Assembly (NCBI RefSeq): GCF_002812205.1
Contig: NZ_NPEA01000006.1
Span: 310,596 to 374,595 of the forward strand
DNA: 64,000 nt
Reading direction: 5' to 3'
DNA from: Leptospira neocaledonica
GTDB lineage: Bacteria > Spirochaetota > Leptospiria > Leptospirales > Leptospiraceae
The first letter of the stretch is position 1; every line of letters begins with the position of its first letter. Both the position numbers and the translations under genes were made by a program. Below the pieces are notes generated by a model. That model was not told the DNA's origin and did no database searches. It was given only the letters and a program-made list of their open reading frames with translations. Shown here piece after piece: positions 33,446 to 43,558 of this stretch.

Positions 33446-35422
33446 ATGAGATCATCTATCTTTCATTTACTATTTCTCCTGGTATTTATGGGATGTTCTC
33501 AAAAAACCGAGGTCTATTCTCCGCAAGCAAAGGATGGGATTTTAGATCTGAGAGATTGGGATAGAGATCGTTTCTTTACCGTTGCCTTAGACGGAGATTG
33601 GGAATTTGCAGACGGAGTCTTAGATCCTGAAACTTTCACAAAAGATGGATTCATTTCCGTCCCAGGCGCTTGGAATTCGTTCGCAAAAAATGGCATCCGA
33701 CATGAAGGAGAAGGTTTAGGAACTTATAAACTTACGGTTCTATTGGACAAACCGGTAAAAGATCTAGCCTTCCAAATTGGAGATGTTTCCACAGCATTCA
33801 AACTTTTCCTAAACGGAAAATTACTCATCGAGAATGGAAAGATAGGAAGCTCCAGAGATCAGATGCTTCCTTCTTATAAACATCCGATCGTACTCATAGA
33901 CGAAGAATCCAAAGAACTAAAACTCATATTACAAATATCGAATTTTTATCATGTAACCGGCGGACTCCGTAAATCTATTAAATTGGGAAATACGTTAGCG
34001 GTATTCGAAGAGAAAAAAAGGCAGGTTGCACTTGGTTGGGTAGTTTTCGGCGCCACCTTCTTCATGGGCCTGTATCATTTGATTCTATTTTTAATGAGAA
34101 GAGTGGATAAATCCGCCCTTTGGTTTGGACTATTCTGCATCGATCTAAGTATCCGAGGCTTTTTTACAGGATCCGTCTTTATATACGAAGTTACTCCCGA
34201 TTCCTTTTGGGTTTACATCCATAAACTGGATATCCTGACCTTCGTCTTGGCTCTTCCTTTATTTTCAGTTTTCCTAAAAGCGGTATTCCCTGACGAAAAA
34301 TTCCATTATTATTTTAACAATATATTTATAAGTGTCAGCCTTGTATTTTTCATTCTCGTTCTTGTGCTTCCTTCTACAGAATACATGAATTATATCAGAA
34401 TCTTCCAAGGTTTTGTAGGCGTAAGCATACTTTACTTTTTTGTAATGATCACTCTTTGCATTTTCAGAAAAAGAGAAGGTTCCATTTTATTTGCCGTAGG
34501 CTCCCTGATTTTATTTCTAACCACGTTAAATGATATCTTAAATCAAAGTTTGTTAATCAAAGCGGAATATATAGCAAGCTGGGGACTTCTCGCATTCTTA
34601 TTCTCCCAGACAGTAATGCTTTCCGTTCGATTCTCCAATGCTTTCGTCAGATTGGAAGAGCTCCAAAAATCTTTAGAACATAAAGTGACGGAAAGAACTA
34701 AACAGCTTGCAGAAGCGAAACATATTGCGGAAGAGGCAAACTCACTTAAGGACACATTTCTGTCCTTGGTCACTCATGACCTGAGATCTCCTATCACAAC
34801 AGTGATAGGCATTTTACAATTGATCAAAAACGATTATAAACAATTGGACGATGGATCATTATTAGAATGGATTTCCAGGGCGGAATACACTTCTTCCCAA
34901 TCCTTAGAGATGATCGCAACACTTCTGGATTTGAACAGACTTAAATCGGGCTCTTTTCCTCTGGACAATAATTTAATCTATGTGTATCCGGAAGTAGAAG
35001 GAGTATTAGCTAAACTTATTCCTCAAGCGGAAGCCAAAAAAATTCACATCATAAATGAAATCCCCAATGATATAAAGTTGAACGTTGATCGGACCTTATT
35101 CGCCGAGATATTCATCAATCTAGTTTCCAATTCCATAAAGTTCTGTAGAGAGAATGATACGATTCGTGTCGGATTTTCCAACGAGAAGAATGATCCGGAA
35201 TTTTTCGTGGCAGATACCGGAATTGGGATGCCTAAAGACATGATCCCGAATCTTTTTTTAACAGAGATCAAATCCACTCGATTAGGAACAAAAAACGAAT
35301 CCGGCACCGGCTTGGGCCTTCCTTTGGTTTATAGCATTATAAAAGCATATAACGGAAAAATTTCAGTCGAATCGGATGAAAGAAATGGAAGCAAGTTTAC
35401 ATTCTGCATCCCTAGAATCTAA
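33446..35422 (+). CDS. 7TMR-DISM sensor histidine kinase lipoprotein
   Basis: 658 residues. A lipoprotein signal ends at Cys17 (LVFMGC). Residues about 25-180 form an extracytoplasmic jelly-roll sensing domain (DGDWEFADG, ISVPGAWNSF, GTYKLTV), as in the DISM extracellular family. Seven transmembrane helices follow (about 190-390), then a coiled coil (LEHKVTERTKQLAEAKHIAEEA). The HisKA phosphoacceptor is His444 in LVTHDLRSPITTV. The HATPase domain has the N box (EIFINLVSNSIKF), G1 (VADTGIGMP) and G2 (GTGLGLPLV). It should autophosphorylate; no response regulator gene is adjacent. Its stop codon overlaps the stop of the convergent recQ. Confidence 0.9.
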   Translation: MRSSIFHLLFLLVFMGCSQKTEVYSPQAKDGILDLRDWDRDRFFTVALDGDWEFADGVLDPETFTKDGFISVPGAWNSFAKNGIRHEGEGLGTYKLTVLLDKPVKDLAFQIGDVSTAFKLFLNGKLLIENGKIGSSRDQMLPSYKHPIVLIDEESKELKLILQISNFYHVTGGLRKSIKLGNTLAVFEEKKRQVALGWVVFGATFFMGLYHLILFLMRRVDKSALWFGLFCIDLSIRGFFTGSVFIYEVTPDSFWVYIHKLDILTFVLALPLFSVFLKAVFPDEKFHYYFNNIFISVSLVFFILVLVLPSTEYMNYIRIFQGFVGVSILYFFVMITLCIFRKREGSILFAVGSLILFLTTLNDILNQSLLIKAEYIASWGLLAFLFSQTVMLSVRFSNAFVRLEELQKSLEHKVTERTKQLAEAKHIAEEANSLKDTFLSLVTHDLRSPITTVIGILQLIKNDYKQLDDGSLLEWISRAEYTSSQSLEMIATLLDLNRLKSGSFPLDNNLIYVYPEVEGVLAKLIPQAEAKKIHIINEIPNDIKLNVDRTLFAEIFINLVSNSIKFCRENDTIRVGFSNEKNDPEFFVADTGIGMPKDMIPNLFLTEIKSTRLGTKNESGTGLGLPLVYSIIKAYNGKISVESDERNGSKFTFCIPRI

Positions 35423-36858
35423 AAAGTTTTAGAACAAATATCACAATTTTCGCAAGAATGGAAAGTCGCACCGAAATATTCGTATAAAAATTCTCTTCTA
35501 CATTTTTCAGACTTTAAATACATAAGCATCTGATATAAACGATTCAAACTCGCTTTTTTCCGTTCTTCCAAAATTTTTGGGTCGGTTAAAACTGCAGGTA
35601 ATTCTCCGCGCAAAACAAGGGACCTTCTTTCCAACTCTCCGGATGTAACTCCATGTCTTTCGAAAAGGTTGAGAACCGTTTGTAAACGATGGTCTCCTCT
35701 ATTTTTATGCACCACCATGGACTGCAGTTCTTCATATTCAAGAGAAGATAGTTTTTCCCCCACGGATTTTAAAACTCGATGCACTCGGATCATAAAATTT
35801 TCATCCGGATTCTGCCATTCGATAAAATCCATAAGAACAGCCAGATCATCCTGGTTATAAAATAATAAACATTCCGAAGGATTTCCATCCCTTCCCGCTC
35901 TTCCTATTTCCTGGTAATAAGATTCCAAGGAAGAAGGTAGTTCCGCATGGATAATTGTTCGAATATTCGCCTTATCTACCCCCATCCCGAATGCATTCGT
36001 AGCTAAAAGTAAACTGTCTTTCGAATTCAGAAAATCATTTTGTATTCTTCTTCTTTTGTCGGGAGGCAACATCCCGTGATATACTCGATACCGAATTTTT
36101 TCTAAATCCAATGCTTGCGAAAAACTTTCGATATTTTTGATCAGATTAAAATATACGATCGTATTTCCTTTTAGATGTTTCAGATAAGAAACTAGTTCTT
36201 TTGTTTTAGAGGAAGAATCAACAAAGGTCCTGACTTCCAAATAAAGATTCGGTCTAGAAATACCTTCATTATAGATTTGCACTTCAGATTCGGATAATCC
36301 GATCTGTAGTATCATATCCTTTTGTATTTCTTTTGTCGCCGTGGCTGTTAAAGCGATAACCCTAGGATTTTTTAAGATCTTTCTAAATTCTGAAATTTTA
36401 GTATAGTCCGGTCGGAAATCATGTCCCCATTGGCTGATACAATGTGCCTCATCCACTACCAATAAAGAGACTTTTCGAGTTTTAAAAATTTCTAAAAAGG
36501 AAAATTTGCGAAATCTCTCCGGGGAAACATAAAGAATTTTGTATTTTCCGTTCTTTAAGTTTTCATAACGAAGATTACGTTCTTCTTTAGAAATAGAAGA
36601 ATTTACAAATTCCGCATCTATCCCCAAAGACTTTAATTTGTCCACTTGGTCTTGCATAAGAGCGATTAATGGTGAAATAACTACAGTTAATTCTTCCAAT
36701 ACTAGAGCAGGCAATTGGTAACATAAAGATTTACCCATCCCAGTCGGCATGATCACCAAGCAGTTCTTGCCTTCTAAAACATCTCTGATAATTTTTTCTT
36801 GAGAGGATCTAAATTCGGAGACTCCGAATTTCTTTTTTAATTCTTGTAAATCGGACAT
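35419..36858 (-). CDS. recQ: RecQ-family ATP-dependent DNA helicase
   Basis: 479 residues. SF2 helicase motifs are complete: FRSSQEKIIRDVL (motif 0), VIMPTGMGKSLCYQLPALV (I), VISPLIALMQDQV (Ia), DEAHCISQWGHDFRPDY (II and the RecQ aromatic loop), ALTATAT (III), NTIVYFNLI (IV), TNAFGMGVDKANIR (V) and QEIGRAGRDG (VI). A zinc-binding element closes the protein (CRREFLYEYFG, CENCDIC). Compared with E. coli RecQ (609 residues) the winged-helix and HRDC domains are missing, as in the short RecQ forms of several phyla. It unwinds 3-prime to 5-prime in recombination and repair. Confidence 0.9.
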   Translation of the reverse strand: MSDLQELKKKFGVSEFRSSQEKIIRDVLEGKNCLVIMPTGMGKSLCYQLPALVLEELTVVISPLIALMQDQVDKLKSLGIDAEFVNSSISKEERNLRYENLKNGKYKILYVSPERFRKFSFLEIFKTRKVSLLVVDEAHCISQWGHDFRPDYTKISEFRKILKNPRVIALTATATKEIQKDMILQIGLSESEVQIYNEGISRPNLYLEVRTFVDSSSKTKELVSYLKHLKGNTIVYFNLIKNIESFSQALDLEKIRYRVYHGMLPPDKRRRIQNDFLNSKDSLLLATNAFGMGVDKANIRTIIHAELPSSLESYYQEIGRAGRDGNPSECLLFYNQDDLAVLMDFIEWQNPDENFMIRVHRVLKSVGEKLSSLEYEELQSMVVHKNRGDHRLQTVLNLFERHGVTSGELERRSLVLRGELPAVLTDPKILEERKKASLNRLYQMLMYLKSEKCRREFLYEYFGATFHSCENCDICSKTF

Positions 36859-37011
36859 TCGGACTCACTCCGTTCTGGATCCGATCCACTTTTTGCCAAT
36901 CCGGTTTTTAAAATTCTTTTAAGGACTTTTTGGTCAGAGAGTGAAATTTCTCTGGTATTCCCTACAAAAATTCGAATCATTTGCTATTAAACTTTCAACC
37001 AAGAGAACAAA

Positions 37012-37335
37012 ATGAATCTTTCAACATTTAAAATTCTTCTGACTACCCTGGGTTCTATATTTACTGCAGGCTTTCTGTATCTCGTGATTCCACCTTTATC
37101 ACAAAACTTCGATATTATCGGAGCCTTCTTAGGAGGATTCGTAAATCCATTCTCCAGCGCTTATGCTCTAGATATAATTTTCACATGGCTTGTTCTTGCA
37201 GCCTGGGTCATATATGATGCAAAAACAAAAGGAATCAAAAATGGATGGATTGCTCTATTACTCGGTGTGGTTCCAGGTGTGGCAGTAGGAGCAGCTTATT
37301 ATATTTATCTGAGGGAAAAGCAGAATCGTAACTGA
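37012..37335 (+). CDS. DUF2834-like small membrane protein
   Basis: 107 residues with three predicted transmembrane helices (ILLTTLGSIFTAGFLYLVIP, YALDIIFTWLVLAAWVIYDA, WIALLLGVVPGVAVGAAYYIY) and a basic tail. The spacing and the FTWLVLAAWVIYDAK segment match small DUF2834-type membrane proteins, for which no function is known. It is followed by a weak hairpin (37369-37391) and a TGTAGGAATTCCAACA palindrome at 37351, then the ABC exporter genes 173 nt downstream; co-transcription with them is uncertain. Confidence 0.7.
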   Translation: MNLSTFKILLTTLGSIFTAGFLYLVIPPLSQNFDIIGAFLGGFVNPFSSAYALDIIFTWLVLAAWVIYDAKTKGIKNGWIALLLGVVPGVAVGAAYYIYLREKQNRN

Positions 37336-37350
37336 TTTCTGTCTTCCATT

Positions 37351-37366
37351 TGTAGGAATTCCAACA
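37351..37366. repeat. 16-bp palindromic element, fourth copy
   Basis: TGTAGGAATTCCAACA matches the three elements at 28583-28674 (pattern TGTnGGAnnTCCnACA). It lies in the gap after the DUF2834-like gene, 9 kb from the others. Confidence 0.55.
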
Positions 37367-37508
37367 TTCGGTTTCCACTTTACGGGAACCGACCAACTTC
37401 CATCGACCTACAAAACCATTGTATCTTCTAAAATTGGTGTGGGCCAATCAACCTGAGTTTTGTATTTTGGATAATCCCATAATTTATTGAACGGTTTGAA
37501 GGAATCGT

Positions 37509-38444
37509 ATGAACTCCAACTCTCCCATTGTTTCCATCCAAAACCTCTCCAAATCTTATTCAAACGGATTCCAAGCCTTAAAAAACATTAACTTGGATAT
37601 TGAAAAAGGAGAGATCATCGCTCTTTTAGGCCCGAATGGCGCCGGAAAAACAACTCTAATCTCGGTGATTTGCGGGATCGTTAATCCCAGTTCAGGTTCT
37701 GTTTCCGTGGGTGGTTACGATATTATAAAAAACTACAGACAGACTCGATCTATGATCGGTCTTGTTCCACAAGAACTCACGGTTCACGCTTTCGAATCAG
37801 TATTAACTACTACGAATTTCACCAGGGGTTTATTCGGAAAATCACCTAACAAAGAATATATCGAAGAACTTCTAAAGTCTCTTTCTCTTATTGAGAAGAA
37901 GGACCACACAATCATGACTCTATCCGGAGGAATGAAAAGAAGAGTAATGATCGCTAAAGCATTATCTCATGAACCGTCAGTTTTATTCTTGGATGAACCC
38001 ACCGCCGGAGTGGATGTAGAACTTAGAAAAGATATGTGGAATGTAGTGAGAGCTCTTAGAGACAAAGGAGTTACCATTATTCTCACGACACATTATATAG
38101 AAGAAGCAGAAGAGATCGCCGACAGAGTCGGTATCATGAACAAGGGAGAATTAGTCCTTGTAGAAAAGAAAACCGAACTCATGCACAAGCTTGGAAAAAA
38201 ACAGATCTTATTAGATCTTGTTTCTCCTCTCCAAAGTTTACCGAATAATTTTAACGGTTACGAACTGGAATTAAAGAACGAAGGAAAACAATTATTATAC
38301 ACCTACGACGGTAAGGAAAAACAAACTGGGATTGCAAGTTTCTTAGATCAGTTAAAAAAATCCGGAATTGAATTCAGAGATTTGAATACAACCCAAAGCA
38401 GTTTGGAAGAAATTTTCGTACAATTAGTGAAGGAATCCAAATGA
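37509..38444 (+). CDS. ABC-2 type exporter ATPase (YadG-like)
   Basis: 311 residues. ABC ATPase with Walker [11 protein letters not shown]-loop [16 protein letters not shown], signature [15 protein letters not shown], Walker [21 protein letters not shown] and switch His in [18 protein letters not shown]. The length and the C-terminal extension of about 80 residues resemble E. coli YadG (308 residues). Its product would drive the permease encoded by the next gene, which it overlaps by 4 nt. The exported substrate is unknown for this family; members of ABC-2 move drugs, polysaccharides or lipids. Confidence 0.9.
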   Translation: MNSNSPIVSIQNLSKSYSNGFQALKNINLDIEKGEIIALLGPNGAGKTTLISVICGIVNPSSGSVSVGGYDIIKNYRQTRSMIGLVPQELTVHAFESVLTTTNFTRGLFGKSPNKEYIEELLKSLSLIEKKDHTIMTLSGGMKRRVMIAKALSHEPSVLFLDEPTAGVDVELRKDMWNVVRALRDKGVTIILTTHYIEEAEEIADRVGIMNKGELVLVEKKTELMHKLGKKQILLDLVSPLQSLPNNFNGYELELKNEGKQLLYTYDGKEKQTGIASFLDQLKKSGIEFRDLNTTQSSLEEIFVQLVKESK

Positions 38445-39202
38445 ATCTGAACGCAATCAAAGCCATCTACTTTTTCGAAATGGCAAGAACAAGAAGGACG
38501 TTAATGCAAAGTATTGCGTCACCTGTACTTTCTACTTCTTTATATTTTATCGTTTTCGGCTCTGCGATCGGATCCAGGATCCAAGAAGTGAATGGAGTAT
38601 CTTACGGATCTTTTATAGTTCCAGGGCTTGTGATGCTTTCCCTACTGACGGAAAGTATCTCCAACGCTTCTTTCGGAATCTATTTCCCTAAATTTACTGG
38701 CACAATTTATGAAATTTTATCCGCTCCGGTTTCTAGTATGGAGGCTGTGATCGGTTTTGTGGGAGCTGCTGCAACCAAATCTTTGATCTTAGGCTCGATC
38801 ATGCTTGCGACTGCTTCCCTGTTTGTGGAAATCAAGATCGCTCATCCATTCTTAATGGTCTTCTTCTTGATACTTACCTGCATTTCATTTAGTTTATTCG
38901 GATTTATCATTGGGATCTGGGCGGATAATTTCGAAAAACTGCAAGTGATCCCTATGCTTGTGATTACTCCTTTGGTTTTCTTGGGGGGAAGTTTCTATTC
39001 TGCAAATATGCTCCCTCCCTTCTGGCAAAAGGTTACTCTATTCAATCCGATCCTATATTTGGTCAGCGGATTTAGATGGAGCTTTTACGAGATCGGGGAT
39101 GTAAGTCTTGAGATTAGCCTAACTATGATCTTATTCTTCTTAGTTTCTTGCTTAGGAGTTGTTGCCTGGATGTTCAAGACAGGATATCATATTAAAAAGT
39201 AA
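38441..39202 (+). CDS. ABC-2 type exporter permease (YadH-like)
   Basis: 253 residues with six transmembrane helices. ABC-2 features: [23 protein letters not shown] after an N-terminal amphipathic helix, [18 protein letters not shown], and the motif [23 protein letters not shown] before the last helices, with [18 protein letters not shown]. Length and sequence pattern fit the YadH group. It overlaps the ATPase gene by 4 nt and forms a two-gene exporter. A stem at 39214-39248 lies between its stop and the convergent phosphatase gene. Confidence 0.9.
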   Translation: MNLNAIKAIYFFEMARTRRTLMQSIASPVLSTSLYFIVFGSAIGSRIQEVNGVSYGSFIVPGLVMLSLLTESISNASFGIYFPKFTGTIYEILSAPVSSMEAVIGFVGAAATKSLILGSIMLATASLFVEIKIAHPFLMVFFLILTCISFSLFGFIIGIWADNFEKLQVIPMLVITPLVFLGGSFYSANMLPPFWQKVTLFNPILYLVSGFRWSFYEIGDVSLEISLTMILFFLVSCLGVVAWMFKTGYHIKK

Positions 39203-39213
39203 GAATGTATTAT

Positions 39214-39248
39214 CCGAAGGACACCTAACCCGACTCAGGTTCCTTCGG
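39214..39248. terminator. shared hairpin between convergent genes
   Basis: CCGAAGGA (39214-39221) pairs with TCCTTCGG (39241-39248), with an inner CCT/AGG pairing. It fills the gap between the exporter permease stop and the phosphatase stop and could stop transcripts from either side. Confidence 0.55.
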
Positions 39249-42200
39249 TTAACCGTTTCCGTTCGAAAGACGGTTCAGATATTTTTTCAAAAGGCCTTCC
39301 ACTTTCAAAACTGCTTCATTCTTCGGGTCCAAACGAATCGCATCTTTTAAAATAGAATCTGCCCTATCAAAATTTTTGACTGCAATATAAATTTCTGCGA
39401 GATTGGCTAAATTTTTAATATGAGAAGGCTCTCTTAAACGAAGACGTTCACTAAAATCGAGTGCCTTTCTAATCTGACCGGCCTTTCTCGCAGCAAAAGA
39501 AGCCACATATAAAATCTCACTATCTATCGGATTCATCTTAAAATAATCTTCAGCGTATCGCGCAGCCTTTTGGTAATCCTTCAATTTGAGGAACAGTTTT
39601 ATAAAATTCTTTTTCACCTCAGGAACACGGCTATCCAAAGATTCCGCTTCTTCCAAATAACTTAGAGCCTCTTGTGTATCTTTATTTAAGAAGGTCTCCT
39701 TGGCATTTCTAAGCAGCTCTTTGATCCTCTGCCTTTTTTCGTCCTGAGGAATTTGTTGTTTTCCATTTCCAGTAAAAGACAATCGGATCAAAGAAAGATC
39801 ATCACTCAATTTACCGTTATTCAGAATAACATTATATATTTCCTGAAGATCTCCCCTTCCCTTTTCCACGGAATTTAAGAACAACTTTTCATCGTCGTTA
39901 ATGATCCGGTCCCCATCCGAGTCCATACCAACAATGATATCATCCCTACCATCTGATCCTACAAAGATACAATCACCCGGCTCCAACTGGAAAGTTTTGA
40001 TAAAAATAGTACCTTCTACGCCAGTAGTTCCCAACTTGCGAAACATAAACTCATTTTCTATAAAACTAGCGATCCCATCCCTATACAGTACCGTCCAAGG
40101 ATGTTCAGCATTAATATAATATAATATTCCGAGTTCATCGTCCACTAATCCCATCACGGATGAAACCAACATTGACCCGTCAAAACTTTCGAAAACCTTA
40201 TGTAATTCTATAAATGCGTTCTTTAACCATCTTTCCGGAGATTGTTTTTTGATGATGTCCACCACTCTTGTTCTTTCTATGATGGACTCGAAAACGGATC
40301 CAAGAACTAATGCACCCCCCGCACCCTGCATGGACTTACCCATTGCATCTCCGTTTAAAAATACCGTATAAGACCTTCCTTGCAAATCGATATGGTTTGA
40401 AATATTAAGGTCTCCTCCTATCTCATCCTCATGCTTCCGAAAAGTGAATTTTTTCTTTTGTTTCAGAAGGAATTCCACTTTTACGTTTTCCTGATTTGCC
40501 TTATTCGATCCCAAAGGTTTGATCAAAAGAGAAGTCAAAAAATAATCCGCGTCCTGCTGTTGTTTTAATTCCTGGACTTCGTTCAGAGTTTGCTCCAACT
40601 CTTTAGTACGATCTTTAACTTTTTCTTCCAGCTCGTTGGCGTATTGTTCTAATCTTTTCCGAGCTGCCTGTATAGACCTTGCCATCCTATTAAAAGAACG
40701 AGCAATAAATCCGATCTCATCTTCCACTCTTGGAACTAATCTATATTCTAAATTCCCGGAGTTTACTTCCGTCAAACCGACTACTACATCTTCCATCGGT
40801 TTTACGATCGCGTTATGGAAGAAGAGCCTGAAACCAAAACTAATCGTAACAACCATTACCAAAAGACAGATCACCAATATTAAAGAAGGAGAATGTAGAT
40901 ATTCTCGAAAGGATTTATAAGTGAATCCTACTTCGTAAATTTTTCCATTCTGAGGATGAATTACCAGATAAGCCAAGTAGAACTCAGGAGTTTTTTCGTT
41001 TGCCTTATTGAACTTGGCTCCTCTATACATCCTTTCTCCCACTTCTCTTAAAGAAGTTAATGGAAGAATAAGGGAAGATCTAACTTCTAATTCGGACTTC
41101 CCAGAAGAGATGTCCTTCTCCACTTTTTTACGAACTTGCTCTAATACCGACCTTAAACCGATCTCTTCGGAATTTAGAAGTTTAGCCACTGCGGCCTGAT
41201 CGGTTTTAGATGGAAGATTGGAAAATTTATTTTTTATAATATTCAATTTTCGATTCAGAAAACGAAAAAAATCGACAAGTTCCTCATCCGAAATTTTTTC
41301 TTCTCCTTTTGATTCGTAAAAGTTTTTTATCCCTTCTGAATAAGCATAAAACTCCTTAGGAGAATCGGAAAGAATAACTTTGGACCTTTCCCATCTTTCT
41401 TTTGCATTTAATGTCCCCAAATTCGTAAGCTTTCGAGTCACATTAAAAAACTTGATCTCTAAACGATCTTCCGAATCGAATCTGGAGTCCTTCTCCCCTT
41501 TTTCCAAAATGAATTCTTTGGATTCCGGATCAAAAGATATAAGATAAGCAAATCCTTCAGGCTTCTTCCCTTGAAATGCAGCAAGTTCGGAGGCCTGTAT
41601 CTTTAACGTATCAAAGGAAGTTTCATAACCATTTAATATTGCATAACCTACCAATTGAAACGCCAAAAGAAAAGTGGCCATGGTCACAGCCACAATCTTA
41701 CTCAAAATGGTGGTCCTTTCCTTGGTGGCATTTGCATAAATGATCAAGACCAGAAAAAGACCAGCGACTAGTGCGATATCCGTAGTATGTTGGAACACCT
41801 TTCTAGAAACGGAACCATCCCTGCTCATCACATTCAGAATACCCGGAATAATAGTGATCGTAGAATATGCGATCGCGATATAAATGATCCATCTTCTCTC
41901 TTTTCCTTTTTCTACGACGGCTCTCCAGGTAGCCGATGCCAAAAAGGAAAAGTTATATATCAAAATTATAATAGAGAAAATTTTATAGAACTTATGAGAT
42001 TCAAAATCCCAATAATTACTTCCGATATTAAAACGATGATCCGATTGTAATGTTACCACAATAAATGTAGCCGTAACAATCGCGAGCCCGGCATATAAAA
42101 TGGAATAAACAGTTAAACCGAACTTAACATTTCTCGGATTCGGGAAATAAAAGAAAAATATAAAACACTGCACAAACCCCATCATAGGAGAAGGGATCGC

Positions 42201-42413
42201 CAACCATCGATGAACAATAGTCCATTGATCGAAAGAGATGAACGCAATAATATAAGCCAAATGGAAAATGGTCATCGCCAGAGTGGAAAGACCTAGGTGA
42301 AATGCTGCCTTACTTCTATCCTTGATACTCAAAAAGAAGAAGGTAACGTAGATGGAAAAAAGGCAGGCTAGTAGAGAACCGAAAAAGTAAAAATTAAAAT
42401 AGAACTGATGCAT
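39249..42413 (-). CDS. large membrane PP2C/SpoIIE-type serine phosphatase with HAMP and TPR
   Basis: 1054 residues. About seven transmembrane helices (10-250) precede a large sensing segment (about 265-505), a last helix (LILVICLLVMVVTISFGFRL), HAMP (about 530-590) and a coiled coil. The PP2C domain is at about 650-890 with metal-binding positions in EIGGDLNISN, LNGDAMGKSMQGAGG, GSDGRDD and SDDLSLIRLSF. TPR-like repeats (TQEALSYLEEAESLD, ARYAEDYFKMNP, FDRADSILKDAIRLDP) close the protein. SpoIIE/RsbU-type phosphatases dephosphorylate STAS-type anti-sigma antagonists. No partner is adjacent. It is closely related to the 991-residue protein at 44736 and the one at 60539. Confidence 0.88.
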   Translation of the reverse strand: MHQFYFNFYFFGSLLACLFSIYVTFFFLSIKDRSKAAFHLGLSTLAMTIFHLAYIIAFISFDQWTIVHRWLAIPSPMMGFVQCFIFFFYFPNPRNVKFGLTVYSILYAGLAIVTATFIVVTLQSDHRFNIGSNYWDFESHKFYKIFSIIILIYNFSFLASATWRAVVEKGKERRWIIYIAIAYSTITIIPGILNVMSRDGSVSRKVFQHTTDIALVAGLFLVLIIYANATKERTTILSKIVAVTMATFLLAFQLVGYAILNGYETSFDTLKIQASELAAFQGKKPEGFAYLISFDPESKEFILEKGEKDSRFDSEDRLEIKFFNVTRKLTNLGTLNAKERWERSKVILSDSPKEFYAYSEGIKNFYESKGEEKISDEELVDFFRFLNRKLNIIKNKFSNLPSKTDQAAVAKLLNSEEIGLRSVLEQVRKKVEKDISSGKSELEVRSSLILPLTSLREVGERMYRGAKFNKANEKTPEFYLAYLVIHPQNGKIYEVGFTYKSFREYLHSPSLILVICLLVMVVTISFGFRLFFHNAIVKPMEDVVVGLTEVNSGNLEYRLVPRVEDEIGFIARSFNRMARSIQAARKRLEQYANELEEKVKDRTKELEQTLNEVQELKQQQDADYFLTSLLIKPLGSNKANQENVKVEFLLKQKKKFTFRKHEDEIGGDLNISNHIDLQGRSYTVFLNGDAMGKSMQGAGGALVLGSVFESIIERTRVVDIIKKQSPERWLKNAFIELHKVFESFDGSMLVSSVMGLVDDELGILYYINAEHPWTVLYRDGIASFIENEFMFRKLGTTGVEGTIFIKTFQLEPGDCIFVGSDGRDDIIVGMDSDGDRIINDDEKLFLNSVEKGRGDLQEIYNVILNNGKLSDDLSLIRLSFTGNGKQQIPQDEKRQRIKELLRNAKETFLNKDTQEALSYLEEAESLDSRVPEVKKNFIKLFLKLKDYQKAARYAEDYFKMNPIDSEILYVASFAARKAGQIRKALDFSERLRLREPSHIKNLANLAEIYIAVKNFDRADSILKDAIRLDPKNEAVLKVEGLLKKYLNRLSNGNG

Positions 42414-42524
42414 ATCGGCAGCATAAAAAGAATCTTAAAACCGGTTTCCGTCAAGAAGATTGTTTGCAGATTAGAACCGGTTATAGGAGAGCCTGTGATT
42501 AGAACGATTCCACTCGGAAAACAA

Positions 42525-43430
42525 CTAAGCTCCCAACCTCTCCTGTTCTGAATTTCTAGGAGAAAGACCATGGATCCTTTTGTAAGCTTTGGAAAAAGCA
42601 AACGCAGAAGAATATCCTACAGTCCTTGCAATCTCTTCTAAGGTGAAATTCTCTTCTGCCATCAGAGTTTTTCCCCTATCTATTCTCAATTTAGCCAAAT
42701 AATCCATGGGAGTACTTCCCAAAACTTCTCTGAATTTATTTGCGATAGATGCTCTTGAAACACCTACTGCTCTGGATAATTTTTCCAAGGTCCAAGGATA
42801 AGAAATTTTTCTGTGCAATGCCTCTAACGCTCTTAAGATTTTTTCGTCTTTAAAAGCGTTTCTCCAGCCGGGAGAAGAAGAAGGATGTGTCTCCAGCCAA
42901 TGTCGAATTACGTAATACAGAAGGATGTCAGTTAACCTTTGCAAAATCAAATCTGATCCGATGCCAGAATCCAATTCTTGAGAAATTAATACTTGAGTAG
43001 TGTTTAAAGGATGATGAATCAAAACATCAGAAGACTTTACTAAAATATAATCAGGAAGTTCTAAGAAAAATGGATGTTGTGTAGTTTCCGGAACCTCGTA
43101 GCGAACGGAAACGAATGTGGTTAAGGGAAGTTTTTCCGACTTTTTTTGTTTTTCGGACATATCAAGAAACTTGGAAATTTCCACCACCTTGTCACTGGGA
43201 GAATATACCAATTCGTGATCCAAACCTTTTGCTACAAATAATGTATCTCCTTTTTCTAAATGGACCAGTTTTCCTTTGATCCGTGCATAACAGGAACCTT
43301 GAGAAATAATATGAAATCCTCCACTCCTTTCACATGGATAACGAAACCCCCACGGTTTATATAAAGAAGTCCTGGCAAGTAGATCTGCTTTCCAACCTGC
43401 ATTGGTCAATATTTCCGAAAGAATGTCCAT
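42525..43430 (-). CDS. AraC-family regulator with cupin sensing domain
   Basis: 301 residues. The N-terminal half is a cupin-type effector domain typical of AraC regulators (LARTSLYKPWGFRYPCERSG, GFHIISQGSCYARI, LEKGDTLFVAKGLDHELVY). The C-terminal 100 residues contain two helix-turn-helix units (WTLEKLSRAVGVSRASIANKF, FTLEEIARTVGYSSAFAFSKAY) and the family end motif GLSPRNS. It is divergent from the NmrA-like gene at 43559 with 128 nt between the starts, and such regulators usually control their divergent neighbour, here an oxidoreductase (inference). Confidence 0.9.
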   Translation of the reverse strand: MDILSEILTNAGWKADLLARTSLYKPWGFRYPCERSGGFHIISQGSCYARIKGKLVHLEKGDTLFVAKGLDHELVYSPSDKVVEISKFLDMSEKQKKSEKLPLTTFVSVRYEVPETTQHPFFLELPDYILVKSSDVLIHHPLNTTQVLISQELDSGIGSDLILQRLTDILLYYVIRHWLETHPSSSPGWRNAFKDEKILRALEALHRKISYPWTLEKLSRAVGVSRASIANKFREVLGSTPMDYLAKLRIDRGKTLMAEENFTLEEIARTVGYSSAFAFSKAYKRIHGLSPRNSEQERLGA

Positions 43431-43558
43431 ACTCTAAGAATAATCCATAATATCCAAAAGTCGATTCCTTTATACTCTTGGATATGTTTTTTGGATCCTC
43501 AGACATAGCCTAAATCCGGATCATCTTGTATCATTCAAAGTTACAGGAGAATAATCAA

